From the NCBI RefSeq assembly GCF_003473295.1, contig NZ_QRMP01000028.1, positions 386 to 53,464 of the forward strand: a stretch of DNA of 53,079 bases, in the 5' to 3' direction. Of this stretch, positions 50,653-53,079 are shown piece by piece (position 1 is the first letter of the stretch; each line of letters opens with the position of its first letter). Made by a program: the position numbers and the translations under genes. This DNA comes from Parabacteroides sp. AM08-6. GTDB lineage: Bacteria > Bacteroidota > Bacteroidia > Bacteroidales > Tannerellaceae. Below the pieces are notes generated by a model, which was not told the DNA's origin, made no database searches, and worked only from the letters and a program-made list of their open reading frames with translations.

Positions 50653-52947
50653 ATGAAATCTTTGTTAGTCGTGATTTTAGCAGGGTTGGGAAGTTTGACT
50701 TTCTTGAATGCCCAAAAAGATTATACATCGTATGTCAATCCGCTTATTGGGACAGATGTACGGATTGTAAAAGGAATAGCGAAAAATACTAAGGAAGAAC
50801 GGGGACAGATTGCTCCTTTGGTAGGTGTTCCGCATGGGATGACGAATTGGACTCCGCAAACACAAGCTACGGAGCAGAAATGTATGTCTCCTTATTACTA
50901 TTATCAAGATGCAATCCAAGGCTTTAGGGGCAGTCATTGGATGAATGGCTCTTGTGTGCAGGATTATGGTACTGTTACAATTATGCCTATGATGGGCAAG
51001 CCTGTGTTTCTGGCAGAAGAGAGAGCTTCTCAATTTGACCACAAACAGGAAATAGCGAGTCCTTTCTTCTATAGTGTTTATCTGAAAGATTACGAAATTC
51101 AGGCTGAATTAACCGGTTTATCCCGTGCCGGAATGATGCAATTTGATTTTAAAAAGGAAGGGAATCAGTATTTGGTGATTGAACCGAATAGTGATGAAGG
51201 TCTTGGTTTTCTTGAGATAGATGTGCAAAAACATGAGATTCGCGGTTATAATCCTGTTCATCGTATTTATCAAGGTTCCGGAAAATATGCGGGTTTTAAT
51301 GGCTTTTTTGTGATTCAGTTGGACTGTGATATAGCTGAATATGGTTTGTGGAATGGTGAACAGGAAATAAAGGGACAAATCCGGACTACCGGGAATAAAA
51401 CGCCGGTGGGTGCTTGGCTTCGTTTATCAAACAGTCAACCTTGTAAAGTAAAAGTGAAAGTTGGCACTTCTTTTACCAGCTTGGAAAATGCCCGTTTGAA
51501 TTTGGATAAAGAAATTCCCGCATGGAATTTCAACCAAGTCAAAAAAGAGGCAAAAACACGTTGGATGCAGGCTTTGGGTAAAATCAAAGTAAAAGGAAAG
51601 AACGAAGATGAGAAAATCAAGTTTTATAGTGCGCTTTATAATGCCAGCTTATTGCCACGTTTATTTAGCGACGTGGAGGGGTCCTATCCTGTTTTTGGTG
51701 CAAAAGAGGAAATTGCAAAAGCGGATGGTTTTGATTATTATTGCGATTTTTCACTCTGGGATACTTATAGGGCTGTACATCCCTTACTGTCTATTATCGA
51801 TAGCAAAATCAATGCGGATATGGTCCACTCTTTCGTGGTGAAAGGCCAAGAAGGAGGATGGTTGCCGATTTTTCCTGCCTGGAATAATTATACGTCTGCT
51901 ATGATTGGAGACCATGGTCTTTCTTTGATAGGTGATGCTATTTTGAAAAATCTACCAGGGTTTGATTATGAGGAAGCTTATAAACTGATGCGTAAAAATG
52001 CTTTTGAACCGAATCCGGATAGAAACAGCTATCTTGGCGGAAAAGGACGTAGGGCCGCTGAATCTTATCTGAAATATAATTATGTCCCTTTGGAAGATGG
52101 TGTCAAAGAGGCCTTCCATCAAAAGGAGCAGGTTTCCAGAACTCTTGAATACGCTTATGACGATTTTGTATTATCCCGGGTTGCTGATAAATTAGGAAAA
52201 GATGCAGATGCACGGCTTTTAAAACAAAGGGCTTTTAATTATAAAAATGTGATTGACCGGGAAACCGGATATGCCAGAGGAAGACATGCGGATGGTTCTT
52301 GGATAACCCCATTCGAACCTAATAATTTTGTTTCTTATATATGTGAAGGTACACCTTATCATTATACTTGGTATGTCCCTCAGGATGTAGCTGGTTTGAT
52401 AGAACATATCGGTGGAAAAGACCGTTTTACGGAACGTCTGGATCGCTTTTTTGAAGAGGAATATTATTGGCATGGCAACGAGCCTTGCCACCATGTGGCT
52501 TATTTGTTTAATTATGCCGGCCAACCTTGGAAAACACAGAAGTGGGTACAACATGTGATTGATAAGGAATATTACATCACGCCTGACGGGTTGTGCGGAA
52601 ATGATGACGCGGGACAAATGTCGGCATGGCTTGTATTTAGCATGGTCGGTTTTTATCCGGTTTGTCCGGGGATGCCTTATTATGTAATCGGAAGCCCCAG
52701 TTTTGAGGAAGTCGCCATCTCGGTTGGGAAAGGGAAAATCTTTAAAATTATAGCTAAAAATGTATCGGAAGAGAATATCTATATCCAGTCTGCCACATTG
52801 AATGGCAAAGTGTATGATAAGAGTTATATTCTGCATGAAGATATAGAAAAGGGGGGTGTGTTGTCGTTTGTTATGGGAAATGTTCCGAACAAAAGTTGGG
52901 CTACTTCTCCTGAATCATTGCCTTATTCTTTGAGTACTATGCAGTAA
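50653..52947 (+). CDS. exported GH92 alpha-mannosidase
   Basis: A 764-residue enzyme with a signal peptide (about 1-20, ending TFLNAQ). The N-terminal beta-domain begins KDYTSYVNPLIGTDVRIVKG, and the alpha/alpha-barrel carries the catalytic blocks: HGNEPCHHVAY with Glu610 as likely acid, and GNDDAGQMSAWLVFSMVGFY with Asp651-Asp652 for base/calcium. GH92 enzymes are calcium-dependent exo-alpha-mannosidases, often acting on N-glycans or mannans. It has a stop at 52947 and 132 bp of mixed sequence to the end of the window. It is 231 bp after GH172-2 and could be on its own transcript. Confidence 0.92.
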   Translation: MKSLLVVILAGLGSLTFLNAQKDYTSYVNPLIGTDVRIVKGIAKNTKEERGQIAPLVGVPHGMTNWTPQTQATEQKCMSPYYYYQDAIQGFRGSHWMNGSCVQDYGTVTIMPMMGKPVFLAEERASQFDHKQEIASPFFYSVYLKDYEIQAELTGLSRAGMMQFDFKKEGNQYLVIEPNSDEGLGFLEIDVQKHEIRGYNPVHRIYQGSGKYAGFNGFFVIQLDCDIAEYGLWNGEQEIKGQIRTTGNKTPVGAWLRLSNSQPCKVKVKVGTSFTSLENARLNLDKEIPAWNFNQVKKEAKTRWMQALGKIKVKGKNEDEKIKFYSALYNASLLPRLFSDVEGSYPVFGAKEEIAKADGFDYYCDFSLWDTYRAVHPLLSIIDSKINADMVHSFVVKGQEGGWLPIFPAWNNYTSAMIGDHGLSLIGDAILKNLPGFDYEEAYKLMRKNAFEPNPDRNSYLGGKGRRAAESYLKYNYVPLEDGVKEAFHQKEQVSRTLEYAYDDFVLSRVADKLGKDADARLLKQRAFNYKNVIDRETGYARGRHADGSWITPFEPNNFVSYICEGTPYHYTWYVPQDVAGLIEHIGGKDRFTERLDRFFEEEYYWHGNEPCHHVAYLFNYAGQPWKTQKWVQHVIDKEYYITPDGLCGNDDAGQMSAWLVFSMVGFYPVCPGMPYYVIGSPSFEEVAISVGKGKIFKIIAKNVSEENIYIQSATLNGKVYDKSYILHEDIEKGGVLSFVMGNVPNKSWATSPESLPYSLSTMQ

Positions 52948-53079
52948 CAGCCCTTTGCATGGGATTTGCAGGTATGGATAATAAGTAGAAATACATACTT
53001 TGTTACAAATATCTTGTTCCCGTCAGTTTCGGCATGACTACAGGGCAAACGCATTAGGAATAAAAATCAAAAGCCCCTT

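Noticed and set aside
53024..53079. Start of a terminator or of another gene at the right edge
   Set aside because: The sequence is cut by the window end; no stem partner or reading frame can be confirmed.

Overview
The window looks like chromosomal DNA of a Bacteroidales bacterium, most likely Parabacteroides. It carries many perfect Bacteroidetes-type promoters (-7 box TAnnTTTG, some with a -33 TTG about 18-21 bp upstream). It also has type IX-secretion-like C-terminal domains (DUF6383 and a lamin-tail protein), fimbrillin/DUF5119/DUF3575/DUF3868 fimbrial genes, and many exported glycoside hydrolases (GH16, GH92, GH106, GH172). Genus assignment rests mainly on the DUF6383-type tail and is an inference. 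No rRNA, tRNA, CRISPR array or transposase was seen.

Layout. 1-4.2 kb: the 3' end of a large surface protein with its terminator; a small island (XRE regulator, Bro-N antirepressor, DUF262 stub) bracketed by exact 18-bp direct repeats; a BlaI-family repressor/M56 metallopeptidase pair with a dyad over its promoter; and a decayed TPR gene. 4.3-10.3 kb: a patatin/beta-barrel outer-membrane protein, a DUF2461 protein, then sppA-DUF2975-XRE behind a promoter flanked by two palindromes. 10.4-19.8 kb: stand-alone trpB, two tandem porin-like barrels, asd, a lamin-tail surface protein, a YitT membrane protein and a GH16 glucanase. 20.6-27.0 kb: DUF2723 (GT117-like) membrane protein, CE4 deacetylase, an S37-like exported peptidase and a C11 lipoprotein protease.

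27.1-33.8 kb: a split fimbrial region. DUF3575 and a short DUF3868 protein run rightwards and converge, through a 44-bp perfect palindrome, on a leftward operon of a DUF5119 anchor and two fimbrillins. An AraC regulator and a GH10-like lipoprotein lie upstream of that operon. 34.0-42.3 kb: a GH106-type rhamnosidase with a two-domain esterase, uvrA with a strong promoter, a 66-bp inverted-repeat element and a small membrane protein. 42.4-52.9 kb: a sugar locus. Its leftward operon is fucP-GH172-DUF6786-like-fucI-lacI; a second GH172 and a GH92 are transcribed the other way.

The sugar locus is the most interesting part. Its two divergent promoters carry near-identical 14-bp operator-like sites (12 of 14 matches) at the same place in the -33/-7 spacer, which fits control of both arms by the LacI-family protein of the locus. 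It would normally be called L-fucose catabolism. However, two GH172 genes, a family that includes D-arabinofuranosidases, sit beside FucI and FucP homologues of proteins that also accept D-arabinose, and no fucosidase, fuculokinase or aldolase is present. D-arabinose or D-arabinan use is therefore a serious alternative.
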